DNA of 53,692 nt, taken from contig JANYJT010000056.1 in NCBI GenBank assembly GCA_025358395.1, forward strand, positions 1 to 53,692, read 5' to 3'. Source of the stretch: Bacteroidia bacterium (GTDB lineage Bacteria > Bacteroidota > Bacteroidia > Bacteroidales > Prolixibacteraceae). The position numbers were made by a program, and so were the translations under genes. Positions 34,095 to 42,562 of the stretch are shown here, in pieces; the first letter of the stretch is position 1; every line of letters begins with the position of its first letter. Below the pieces are notes generated by a model. The model had not been told where the DNA came from. It did no database searches and saw only the letters and a program-made list of their open reading frames with translations.

Positions 34095-35366
34095 ATGAGC
34101 TTATCAAACCGTCGTAAATTTTTAGCAACCACTGGCCTTGCTTCTGTGACAGCGTTAGGCAGCTATGGCATGACCTTGAATGAAAATGCAAGTTCGGCAA
34201 AGAAAAGCAAAGAATTGCTTGATCTGACAGATTTTCCTGTCATTGACCATCACCACCATGAGCTTTCGGTAGAAGCGATGAATAATCCAGAACCATGGAG
34301 GTTTGCACAAATGTTCTACCATGGCGACTGGAACGATGGACTCCCTGCAGAAGGAAAATCCGGGATGAGTAAATTATTGAACTACAATCTTTCGAATACA
34401 GGTATTGTTCTTGCAACAGTCGCCGAATTTTCAAATCTGTTTGGCTGCGAGGATACACTGGAAGCCGTAGTCGCTGAACGGTACCGTCGCGTTTCGGCCA
34501 ATGCTGCAGAATACACTAAAATGCTTTACAAGAAAGCCAGGATAGAATCAATAGTGCTGGATTCTAACAGAACAGAGGGTGTACCTCCACTTATTCCGGC
34601 AAAAATATGGAGACTGGTCCCCAACGATATGATCTTTGATGAGTGTCTGAAGGAATGCGAGAATCTCGCCACTTTTCGTACTACATACCTCGAAAGAATA
34701 GCAAATAAACTTAGCGATAAGCAATACATTGGTGTCAAAAGCCATATTGGAGAACAATTCGGTTTGTTCGTGGATGATTCAATGGTTGATTCTCAGGGCA
34801 CTTACGAAAAAGCACATGCGAAAGATCCCGAGGCAAAAAAGAAAATCTATGCTTATTCTTTCAATGAACTTGCCCACTATTGCTGCGAGAAAGGAGTCCC
34901 AATCCATATTCATACAGGCACAACCGGAGATTTGCGCTCTGTTCCTCCTCTGGGTCAGACGCTTGATCCTTTTCTTTTGGCTCCCTATCTGAAACGCAAG
35001 GAACTTAGGAAACTCAAAGTCGTGTTGCTGCATGGAGGATTCCCCTGGGTAGAACATTGTGCAATCATGGCCTACAATTTTCCAAATGTCTATATGGATA
35101 TGAGCTGGATGTTCCCATGGAACGTTTTGGGATTAAAGAATTTGCTGCATGATGCCATGAGTATTGCCCCAATTTCTAAAATCATCTATGGCGGCGGATG
35201 CCATACGGGGCCCGAAACTGCCTATATGGGCGCTATTGTTCTTAAAAAAGTTGTAACAGGTACTCTGACAGAGCTTATGAATGATCAATTCCTTACATTT
35301 CGCCAGGCCACCGAAGCCGCCCATATGATCCTTCACAGGAATGTAGAAACTTTCTATAATTTTTAA
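34095..35366 (+). CDS. Exported amidohydrolase-superfamily protein
   Basis: This 423-residue metal-dependent hydrolase is of the amidohydrolase-related type. A Tat-like signal (SNRRKFLATTGLASVTALG) is followed by the metal motif FPVIDHHHHE, then YIGVKSHIGEQFG, VPIHIHTGTTGDLRS, VVLLHGGFPWVEH and a C-terminal catalytic region near IIYGGGCHT. The superfamily includes hydrolases, decarboxylases and uronate isomerase-like enzymes; the order of motifs fits the amidohydrolase_2 group. In this operon a lactonase-like or sugar-modifying role is plausible. The usual terminal Asp motif (SD) reads GGGCHT here, so catalysis may differ from the family norm. Confidence 0.78.
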   Translation: MSLSNRRKFLATTGLASVTALGSYGMTLNENASSAKKSKELLDLTDFPVIDHHHHELSVEAMNNPEPWRFAQMFYHGDWNDGLPAEGKSGMSKLLNYNLSNTGIVLATVAEFSNLFGCEDTLEAVVAERYRRVSANAAEYTKMLYKKARIESIVLDSNRTEGVPPLIPAKIWRLVPNDMIFDECLKECENLATFRTTYLERIANKLSDKQYIGVKSHIGEQFGLFVDDSMVDSQGTYEKAHAKDPEAKKKIYAYSFNELAHYCCEKGVPIHIHTGTTGDLRSVPPLGQTLDPFLLAPYLKRKELRKLKVVLLHGGFPWVEHCAIMAYNFPNVYMDMSWMFPWNVLGLKNLLHDAMSIAPISKIIYGGGCHTGPETAYMGAIVLKKVVTGTLTELMNDQFLTFRQATEAAHMILHRNVETFYNF

Positions 35367-35413
35367 CAAACGACTTTTGATTCAATACATCATGAATTAA
35401 TGCTTTGAATAAT

Positions 35414-36253
35414 ATGACAACCAGAAGGAATTTTCTTAAAACCACGGGTGCAGCATATGCTGCATCCGTTTTACTGCCTTCCATGGCTTTTGGTGCGGCC
35501 AACATCAAAACGGGATTAGGGCTCTATACTGTTAGGGACAATATGCTTAAAGACCCTGATGCAACTCTCAAGGCAGTTTCAGAAATGGGTTATAACTGGA
35601 TAGAAGCCGGAACGGATGCCAACTGCTTATTCTACAATATCAAACCAGCCGATTTTAGGAAAAAGATTGAAAATTTCGGCATGAGTTTTATCAGCAGTCA
35701 TAATTCTTTTACACCTGAAAATACAGATAGGTTGATTGCCGGATTGGTAGAGGGTGGACTGAAATATGCCAATCTGCGATCTATTCCGGAGGCCAGGGGC
35801 AAGTCGATTGATGATTACAAGAAAACTGCAGACTTTTTCAACAAAACCGGAGAGAAATGTAAAAAGGCAGGAATGAAATTCAGTTTTCACAACCATTGGA
35901 CAGAATTTGTCAAAGTAGATAATCAGGTTCCATACGATGTACTTATGGAGAATACTGATCCTTCACTGGTAACTTTCGAAATGGATCTTTGTTGGACGAC
36001 CGAAGCCGGAGTTAATCCTGTTGATTATTTCAAAAAATATCCGGGTAGGTTTGAACTCTTTCACATGAAAGACATTACTTCAGAGAAGAAGGTGGCTACC
36101 ATGGGTGAGGGGATAATTAACTTCAAACCCATCTTTGCCAATTTAAAGGTAGCCGGCATGAAGTATTTCTTTGTAGAACAGGATAATTGTGTTACTCATT
36201 CGCAACTTGATAGCGCACGAATCAGCAGAGATTTCCTTGTCAACAACCTGTAA
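35414..36253 (+). CDS. Exported sugar isomerase/epimerase-like TIM-barrel protein
   Basis: This xylose-isomerase-like TIM-barrel protein of about 279 residues carries a Tat-type signal (MTTRRNFLKTTGAAYAASVL). The ATG at 35414 is preferred to a TTG three codons upstream. Metal-site segments are KFSFHNHWTEFV, VTFEMDLCWTTEAG and FELFHMKDIT, with FFVEQDNC near the end. The YTVRDNM start is common to Bacteroidota secreted isomerase-like proteins that accompany exported Gfo/Idh/MocA enzymes. The next gene begins 4 nt after the stop. Confidence 0.85.
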   Translation: MTTRRNFLKTTGAAYAASVLLPSMAFGAANIKTGLGLYTVRDNMLKDPDATLKAVSEMGYNWIEAGTDANCLFYNIKPADFRKKIENFGMSFISSHNSFTPENTDRLIAGLVEGGLKYANLRSIPEARGKSIDDYKKTADFFNKTGEKCKKAGMKFSFHNHWTEFVKVDNQVPYDVLMENTDPSLVTFEMDLCWTTEAGVNPVDYFKKYPGRFELFHMKDITSEKKVATMGEGIINFKPIFANLKVAGMKYFFVEQDNCVTHSQLDSARISRDFLVNNL

Positions 36254-36257
36254 TTGG

Positions 36258-37196
36258 ATGGAATTAAATCGCAGGTTATTTATTGGTCAAACAGCTGTGA
36301 TTACCGCTGCTGCAACGACGTTGGCCTTTATGCCTCAACACATATTCTCAAAACCCATGAATAAAAAAAACAACTTTCGGTTTAGTCTGAACACCAGTAC
36401 CATCAGCGGTCAAAACCCGGGTCTTATCAAATACCTTGAAATCGCATCGAAGGCTGGTTACGATGGGATTGAACTGTGGATCAGGGATGTGAAAGCGTAC
36501 CTCGATCAGGGGAATCCGGTGTCTAAGTTAAGAAAACAGATCGATGACAGTAGATTAACCGTCGAAAATGCCATTGGTTTTGCAACCTGGATGGTAGATG
36601 ATGATGAACAGCGAGCGGCAGCAATGATTCAGATGAAAGAGGAGATGGAACTGATGGGCCAACTTGGCTGCAAGAGAATTGCTGCCTGTGCGAAGGGAGT
36701 GGTTCAGGGAAGCCACGTTGATTTATTGAAAGTCGGTGAAAGATACAAAAAGGTCATTGATCTCGGCCGTCAAACCGGCGTCATGCCGATTCTCGAATTC
36801 TGGGGCCATTCTTCTTTTTCCACTCTGGGACAGGCCATGATGGTGTGTGCAGCAGCCAACGATCCCGATGTTCATATCCTCGCCGATGTCTATCACATGT
36901 TCAAGGGAGGAGCCGGATTCGAGGCGTTGAAAATGTTGAGGGGAAATGTCATTGAGGTATTCCATATGAACGATTATGTTTTGTCCATTCCCAGAGAGCT
37001 GCAAATGGATAAAGACCGGGTTTATCCGGGTGATGGTGATGCACCCTTGAAGCAGATTTTGACCGATCTTGCGAATATGGGTGGAACGAAGGTGCTTTCG
37101 CTGGAGTTGTTCAACCAGGAATACTACAAACATGATCCATATCTGGTAGCAAAAACCGGACTTGAAAAAATGAAAGAACAAGTAGATTTAGTCTGA
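36258..37196 (+). CDS. Exported sugar isomerase/epimerase-like TIM-barrel protein
   Basis: This is the third exported TIM-barrel isomerase-like protein of the operon, 312 residues. The ATG at 36258 gives MELNRRLFIGQTAVITAAA, a Tat-like signal, and avoids overlap with the previous gene. Metal-site motifs are MPILEFWGHS, DVHILADVYHMFKGG and IEVFHMNDY, with VLSLELFNQEYY, the pattern of sugar phosphate isomerase/epimerase domains. It is distinct in sequence from the proteins at 30274 and 35414, so the three are probably not redundant. Confidence 0.85.
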   Translation: MELNRRLFIGQTAVITAAATTLAFMPQHIFSKPMNKKNNFRFSLNTSTISGQNPGLIKYLEIASKAGYDGIELWIRDVKAYLDQGNPVSKLRKQIDDSRLTVENAIGFATWMVDDDEQRAAAMIQMKEEMELMGQLGCKRIAACAKGVVQGSHVDLLKVGERYKKVIDLGRQTGVMPILEFWGHSSFSTLGQAMMVCAAANDPDVHILADVYHMFKGGAGFEALKMLRGNVIEVFHMNDYVLSIPRELQMDKDRVYPGDGDAPLKQILTDLANMGGTKVLSLELFNQEYYKHDPYLVAKTGLEKMKEQVDLV

Positions 37197-37507
37197 GAAA
37201 ATTAATTATGTGAAAGAAGTTACATCTCAACACCTAATTGACCGGACCAAAAATAAGATTGGAAATTCTGGGAAAGATCCATTTACTGATGTGATTAATA
37301 TATGTAATGAAGAGGATCTGGTTACTGATAAAGTATTGACCTCTACACTGTCACTTGAAAGGATGAAGAGTTCTGCGGTCAGCTGGTTGAGATTTTTTAT
37401 TGCCGAAATTCCCACCAAATGGATTTCTACTAATGAATCAAGCTGGATACCCTGGCATATGTAGTTGCCAATGATGAAGCGTTTAACCAAATAATTGAAA
37501 GTCTTTA
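37192..37507 (+). pseudogene. Frameshifted gene remnant, family not recognised
   Basis: A frame open from 37192 encodes DPFTDVINICNEEDLVTDKV, then SLERMKSSAVSWLRFFIAEI, and runs into a stop at 37462. Near 37440 the sense moves to another frame, which continues as LDTLAYVVANDEAFNQIIES and stops at 37505-37507. Together they read like the C-terminal end of one enzyme broken by a frameshift, with no N-terminal part upstream. I do not recognise the family. GTG at 37210 is the only start-like codon. It fills the 322-nt space between two intact genes. Confidence 0.55.
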
Positions 37508-37518
37508 AAGAATCAACT

Positions 37519-39150
37519 ATGAAAAATTCTGTACCGACTCTTTGTAAGCTAATGGCAGTCATTTTTCTGATACCAATTTTCAACCATTCTTGTTTTGGCC
37601 AATCAATGATTCCCTATTTGAAAAAGCAAGGTACTGCCATACAATTGATAGTGGACGGAAAGCCGTATCTGGTTCTTGGGGGAGAATTACATAATTCCAC
37701 CTCCTCAAGCATTGCTTACATGGAGCCCAGATTGGCCAAATTTTCAGTTGGCCATCTCAATACTGCCCTCGCCGCTGTTTGTTGGGATCTGATTGAACCC
37801 GAGGAGGGCAAATTCGATTTTAGTCTGGTTGATGGAGCTATCGAGGCTGCCCGACGCAATAACCTGCGGCTAATCTTTCTATGGTTCGCAAGCTGGAAAA
37901 ACGGCGTTTCTACCTATCCTCCCCTTTGGGTAAAAACAGATCTGAAGCGGTTTCCGCGCGCCCAAAATAGAGAAGGAAAGAATTTAGACATTTTGTCTAC
38001 TTTCAGTGATGCAAGCAGGGATGCCGATGCACATGCCTTTGCAGCCTTCATGAAACATGTGCGCAAGGTAGACGGAGAGAAACATACGGTCTTGATGGTT
38101 CAGGTGGAGAATGAAGTGGGTGTTCTTTCTGATTCACGTGACAGATCAGCGGCAGCCAACTATGCCTTCAACCAACCCATTCCGAAGGAGTTAATCGATT
38201 ATCTTCAGAAGAATAAGGAACGACTGGTTCCGGGATTCCTCAAAAAGTGGGAAGCCGGAGGATTCAAGACTTCAGGTACATGGGAGGATATTTTTGGTGC
38301 AAGCGAATCGACTGACGAAATCTTCATGGCATGGAACTATGCACGCTATCTGGGAAAAGTAGCGGAGGCTGGTAAGGCGGAATATCCACTGCCAATGTTT
38401 GCAAACGTTTGGCTGGCCGACTGGAGGGAAAGTGCTCAGATGAAACCTGGCAGCTATCCGAGTGGAGGCCCGTTGCCCTATATGATGGACGTCTGGAATG
38501 CCGGAGCCCCCCAAATTGACATTCTTGCCCCTGATATTTACAGCAACTTCGAGGAGCGTTGCGCCCTATACTCCCGTCCCAACAATCCATTGTTTATTCC
38601 CGAAATTGTCCGAGAAACTCGAACTTGCAGCCAAATCCTCTATGCTTTGGGGCAATTTGACGCCATGGGTTTTTCTCCGTTTGGCATGGAAAGCCTGCCC
38701 GATTTCTCAGAGGAACTCGGCAAAACCTATGAAGTTCTGGGACAAATTGCCCCCATCATTTTAAAATACCAGGGAAAAGGGGTTATTGGTGGCGCTATGC
38801 TCGACAAGGATCATCCCAGGCAATCGCTAAAAGTGGGAGATTATACGCTAAACCTTGAAATTGCCAGGCATTATTCATTTCCAACTCCTGAGTTTCCCGC
38901 CGGAATCTTTGTTCAGGTAGCTCCGGACGAATATCTGATAGCAGGCAGGGGATTAATCATCACTTTTACAGCCAGTTCGCCCGGTGATCCAAATGTAAGT
39001 GTTGCAATGGCAGAAGATGGCGTTTACAAGGAAGGGAAATGGGTCCCAAGCCGTCGTCTGAATGGTGATGAAATCCAGTCGGGAAAAGGTCTTCGCGTTA
39101 GGGGTGATTATTACATGGTAATCCGCATAAAACTTTACCGCTATCCTTGA
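37519..39150 (+). CDS. GH35/GH42-like glycoside hydrolase with DUF5597 domain
   Basis: This 543-residue secreted protein looks like a clan GH-A beta-galactosidase-type enzyme. The ATG at 37519 (MKNSVPTLCK) starts a signal peptide; TTG at 37495 is less likely. The GH35-like pattern is FLVLGGELHNSTSSS in the form LVLGGELHNS, then WDLIEPEEGKFDF and the acid/base Glu199 in QVENEVG. The nucleophile candidate is Glu362 in FIPEIVRE. The C-terminal DUF5597 domain (YLIAGRGLIITFTA) is typical of Bacteroidota homologues. It probably releases terminal beta-linked sugars in the periplasm. Linkage and sugar are unknown. Confidence 0.85.
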   Translation: MKNSVPTLCKLMAVIFLIPIFNHSCFGQSMIPYLKKQGTAIQLIVDGKPYLVLGGELHNSTSSSIAYMEPRLAKFSVGHLNTALAAVCWDLIEPEEGKFDFSLVDGAIEAARRNNLRLIFLWFASWKNGVSTYPPLWVKTDLKRFPRAQNREGKNLDILSTFSDASRDADAHAFAAFMKHVRKVDGEKHTVLMVQVENEVGVLSDSRDRSAAANYAFNQPIPKELIDYLQKNKERLVPGFLKKWEAGGFKTSGTWEDIFGASESTDEIFMAWNYARYLGKVAEAGKAEYPLPMFANVWLADWRESAQMKPGSYPSGGPLPYMMDVWNAGAPQIDILAPDIYSNFEERCALYSRPNNPLFIPEIVRETRTCSQILYALGQFDAMGFSPFGMESLPDFSEELGKTYEVLGQIAPIILKYQGKGVIGGAMLDKDHPRQSLKVGDYTLNLEIARHYSFPTPEFPAGIFVQVAPDEYLIAGRGLIITFTASSPGDPNVSVAMAEDGVYKEGKWVPSRRLNGDEIQSGKGLRVRGDYYMVIRIKLYRYP

Positions 39151-39216
39151 GAATTTCATCAGTACTGCTTTCAATTTCTAGATTTCGAACAAGTAAAAAT
39201 ATGTATATCGAATAGT

Positions 39217-40920
39217 ATGGATACTTCCGGGATCAATCGCCGCGATTTTTTATGGCGTACCTCCATGGCTGCATTTTCCGGTATCGCAATTGGAGGATAT
39301 GCATGGGGACAAGAGACAAAGTTTATCACCGCAGAGACAAGCTTTGGGAAGATCAGGGGAACCGAGAACCTTGGCATTAAAGTTTTCAAGGGTATTCCAT
39401 ACGGTGGTAACACTGGTGGAAGCAACAGGTTCATGCCACCCGTCGATCCTGTAGGATGGAGCGGTATCCGGGATACCCTTGAATATGGATCCAGCGCTCC
39501 GCAAAATTTACAGAAGAGCACTCCGTCTTCCCTACAAACTCCTACGACTCCCAAAGCAACTCCTTCCACATCAAAAGCTGCTCCCGGGCCATCCATCTAC
39601 AATGCCCTGGGAGTCCCGGGAGGAAAACCGACCGGAGAAGGAGAGGAATGCCTCCTCCTGAATGTATGGACTCCGGCACTTAAAGATGGTGGCAAACGAC
39701 CGGTGATGCTTTGGTTGCATGGCGGTGGCTTTCGCGGAGGTTCAGGATCTAATCCCGGTTGGGATGGAACCAACCTTTGTCTTCGAGGCGATGTAGTAGT
39801 AATCACCATCAACCACCGGCTCAATGTCTTCGGCTTTGCGAACCTTAGCCAATACAGCAGCGACTTTGCTGCTTCCGGTCAAGCCGGAATGCTCGACATT
39901 GTCCATGCACTCAAATGGGTAAAAACGAACATCGAACAGTTTGGCGGAGATCCGAACCGGGTCATGATTTTCGGACAGTCGGGTGGTGGCAGAAAGTGCG
40001 AAACCCTTCTCGCAATGCCTTCTGCCAAAGGTCTCTTTCACAGAGCAGCCATTGAGAGCGGTGTCGCCATCAGAGTAGTCGACCGGGAACGGGCATTTCA
40101 GAATGCGGAGATGCTGCTCAAAAAGCTTGATATTTCAAAGACTGATGTTCACAAGATTCAAAATCTTCCGGTCAATCAGATATTGGCTGCCCATATTGAT
40201 ATCAACCATGCATTGGGCAACAACGATCTAGATACACTGGGTTTCGCACCCTCTGTGGATGGGGTGATACTTCCCCAGCATCCTTTCCATCCATCGGCAT
40301 CTGCTGTCTCGCCTGATATCCCGATCATAATAGGTTCTACCCGGACCGAATGGACGGGTTTGACTACCGATGGTGCCCTTTGGCAATTGAACGAGGATGG
40401 ATTACAATTGCAAATCAATAAACTGCTTGGCGATCAGTCGGCAGCCATGATCGACTTGTACCGGAGATGCAATCCCGGTGCCTCACCTTCTGACATCTAC
40501 TTTTTGATTGCCAGCGATCACAGTTACAATGCCAAGACGATGAAAGTTGCCGAGCGCAGGGCTATGCTCGGAAGAGGGCCTGTATTTTTGTACTACTTTG
40601 CCTGGGAGTCGCCGGTTCAAGGCGGTAAGTTGAAATCTCCGCATAACATCGAATGGCCGTTTGCTTTCGATAATGTCAAAATATGCGCCAATCTGACTGG
40701 AGGCGGTCCGGATGCGATGGCACTAGCCGATAAAGTCAGCGATGCCTGGATTGCCTTTGCCCGCACAGGGAATCCCAATACGCCTAAACTGCCGAAGTGG
40801 CCGGAGTTTAACATCCACGACCGTGGCACCATGGTCTTCAACAACGAAAACAAGGTGGTAAATGATCCGCTGCGTGAACAGCGCATTGCCATGTTTCGTG
40901 CCTTGGACTTGGCAGATTGA
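39217..40920 (+). CDS. Carboxylesterase type B
   Basis: This 567-residue alpha/beta-hydrolase starts with a Tat-type signal (INRRDFLWRTSMAAFSGIA). It shows the type-B N-terminus (GKIRGTENLGIKVFKGIPYG), the oxyanion segment LWLHGGGFRGGSG, catalytic Ser255 in FGQSGGGRK (the usual GESAG is altered) and the His region SPHNIEWPFAFDN. A Pro/Thr/Ser-rich insertion at about residues 95-125 is unusual. It likely removes ester groups such as acetyl or feruloyl from glycans in the periplasm. The substrate is not evident. Confidence 0.87.
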   Translation: MDTSGINRRDFLWRTSMAAFSGIAIGGYAWGQETKFITAETSFGKIRGTENLGIKVFKGIPYGGNTGGSNRFMPPVDPVGWSGIRDTLEYGSSAPQNLQKSTPSSLQTPTTPKATPSTSKAAPGPSIYNALGVPGGKPTGEGEECLLLNVWTPALKDGGKRPVMLWLHGGGFRGGSGSNPGWDGTNLCLRGDVVVITINHRLNVFGFANLSQYSSDFAASGQAGMLDIVHALKWVKTNIEQFGGDPNRVMIFGQSGGGRKCETLLAMPSAKGLFHRAAIESGVAIRVVDRERAFQNAEMLLKKLDISKTDVHKIQNLPVNQILAAHIDINHALGNNDLDTLGFAPSVDGVILPQHPFHPSASAVSPDIPIIIGSTRTEWTGLTTDGALWQLNEDGLQLQINKLLGDQSAAMIDLYRRCNPGASPSDIYFLIASDHSYNAKTMKVAERRAMLGRGPVFLYYFAWESPVQGGKLKSPHNIEWPFAFDNVKICANLTGGGPDAMALADKVSDAWIAFARTGNPNTPKLPKWPEFNIHDRGTMVFNNENKVVNDPLREQRIAMFRALDLAD

Positions 40921-41111
40921 AATAGTCTAACTTTGGTTCAATTCCATAACAGACTTCCGGTGCTGAAATGGATGGATTTCTGGATCTTGGATTTCTTTGG
41001 TAAATAATAAAATTTTACCGCTGAGCTCTAAAATTGTCCCTTTCAATACCATGAATTGCTCTCTTAGATATAAATGTTGATCAATGCGAATTTTGCTAAA
41101 CTAAACATTAC

Positions 41112-42365
41112 ATGAAAAAATTACTTCTAATTGTTTCAATCGCGTTATTCTCTATCTCTTTTCGTGGTGAAGGAATCAATCATTCCAATAAAAATGTGGA
41201 GATTAAATCTGCCGTACCCGACTCACAATTAGCAGAAAGCAAAAAAGATCCTGCCTTTTGGAACAAAATGGCGGAAGGCATGAGCAGGGCGCTGATTACT
41301 CATTTTTGGGGAGCAAATTTTGCCGGTTATCCCGATAGATACTATTTCAATTACGGAAGCGATTTATCCAACATGACTACCAACCACTACTGGCCACAGG
41401 CACATGCCATGGATGTTGTTGTTGACGCTTATCTCCGCACTTCTGATCAATATTACCGAAATTTTTATCCCTTGTGGTGGGAAGGAGCCCCAAAGTTTAA
41501 TTTTTCGGGTAAACCGGAAGACCGGTGGTGGAATGTATTCGTAGATGATATGGACTGGATTGTGCTTGCTCAGCTTCGCATGTTCGAATCCACCCAAAAT
41601 CAGGTTTATCTGGCCAAGGCTATACAGATGTACAACGACTGGATCTGGCCGACCTGGGGTCCGGAAGAAGAGGCGCCATGGAATGGTGGAATTACCTGGA
41701 AAACGGATGCCCGGAAATCGAAAAATGCCTGTTCAAACGGGCCATCTGCCATCATCGCCGCCAGAATTTTTACCATGTATGATAAGATCGCTGTCCCCGG
41801 GATGAAACCCAAACAAGCCTATCTGGATGAGGCAATCAAGATATACACTTGGTTGAGGGAGAGGCTTTATGAGCCTACCGAGGGGAAAGTCTACGACAAC
41901 ATGAATGCAAGTGGCAATATTGGCCGGGCTGTCTATACCTATAACCAGGGGACATTTATCGGAGCTGCCCATGAGCTTTACAAAATTACCGGCAAAAAGC
42001 AGTATCTGGATGACGCAATAAAAGCTGCAGAGTATGTTATCGAAAAGATGTCAAACAATGAAGGTGTTCTTAGCAATGCGACATCCGGTGACGGAGGCCT
42101 TTTTAATGGTATTTTCTTCCGCTATTTTGTCAAATTGGTCAATGATCCTAACCTCGATCGACCTGTCAGAGAAAAGTTTCACCGGTATATAACCAATTGT
42201 GCTACTGTAATGTCCGAACAGGGAGTTAATCCTGAAACAATGCTTTATGGTGGTGACTGGCATAAGGCTCCCGCAACAGGCGAAGCAGTTTCATTGACTC
42301 CTCAATTATCAGGTTGTATGCTGATGGAGGCCATGTGTGTACTTAAGCCATTACCAATAAAATGA
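41112..42365 (+). CDS. GH76 alpha-1,6-mannanase
   Basis: This 417-residue secreted (alpha/alpha)6-barrel enzyme resembles GH76 endo-alpha-1,6-mannanases. The signal peptide is MKKLLLIVSIALFSISF. The catalytic Asp pair is Asp145-Asp146 in VFVDDMDWIVLAQLRMFE. YPDRYYFNYG, WPQAHAMDVVVDAYLRT, GGITWKTDARKSKNACSNGP and YTYNQGTFIGAAHEL are family landmarks. It would cut the alpha-1,6-mannan backbone, with the nearby GH92 and GH125 enzymes trimming side chains and ends. Directly after its stop codon, in the same frame, lies the tail of a GH92 gene, so its 3' boundary looks like a recombination joint. Confidence 0.9.
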   Translation: MKKLLLIVSIALFSISFRGEGINHSNKNVEIKSAVPDSQLAESKKDPAFWNKMAEGMSRALITHFWGANFAGYPDRYYFNYGSDLSNMTTNHYWPQAHAMDVVVDAYLRTSDQYYRNFYPLWWEGAPKFNFSGKPEDRWWNVFVDDMDWIVLAQLRMFESTQNQVYLAKAIQMYNDWIWPTWGPEEEAPWNGGITWKTDARKSKNACSNGPSAIIAARIFTMYDKIAVPGMKPKQAYLDEAIKIYTWLRERLYEPTEGKVYDNMNASGNIGRAVYTYNQGTFIGAAHELYKITGKKQYLDDAIKAAEYVIEKMSNNEGVLSNATSGDGGLFNGIFFRYFVKLVNDPNLDRPVREKFHRYITNCATVMSEQGVNPETMLYGGDWHKAPATGEAVSLTPQLSGCMLMEAMCVLKPLPIK

Positions 42366-42539
42366 GACATCCAGTCTGCCAGTTTGAATGGATCGAAGCT
42401 TAATAAACCATGGATCACGAATGCCAATATGGTCAAGGGTGGAAAACTTGTTTTTCAGATGGGTTCGCGACCAAATAAAAATTGGGGTAATTCATCTGAC
42501 GCGGCAGCTCCATCCATGTCTGCAGCTGGTTCAAATTAA
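42366..42539 (+). pseudogene. C-terminal remnant of a GH92 alpha-mannosidase
   Basis: Fifty-seven sense codons follow the GH76 stop in the same frame and read DIQSASLNGSKLNKPWITNA, then MVKGGKLVFQMGSRPNKNWG, and end at a TAA at 42537-42539. This is the typical C-terminus of GH92 enzymes. There is no start codon or catalytic domain. The intact GH92 gene at 42563 ends with a different tail, so this is the relic of a second GH92 gene. Confidence 0.75.
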
Positions 42540-42562
42540 TAACAATCTTCATTTGAAATAAT

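Noticed and set aside
40999..41019. GGTAAA-N9-TTTACC inverted repeat before the GH76 gene
   Set aside because: The arms are short and AT-rich and no promoter box is properly spaced, so chance is likely.
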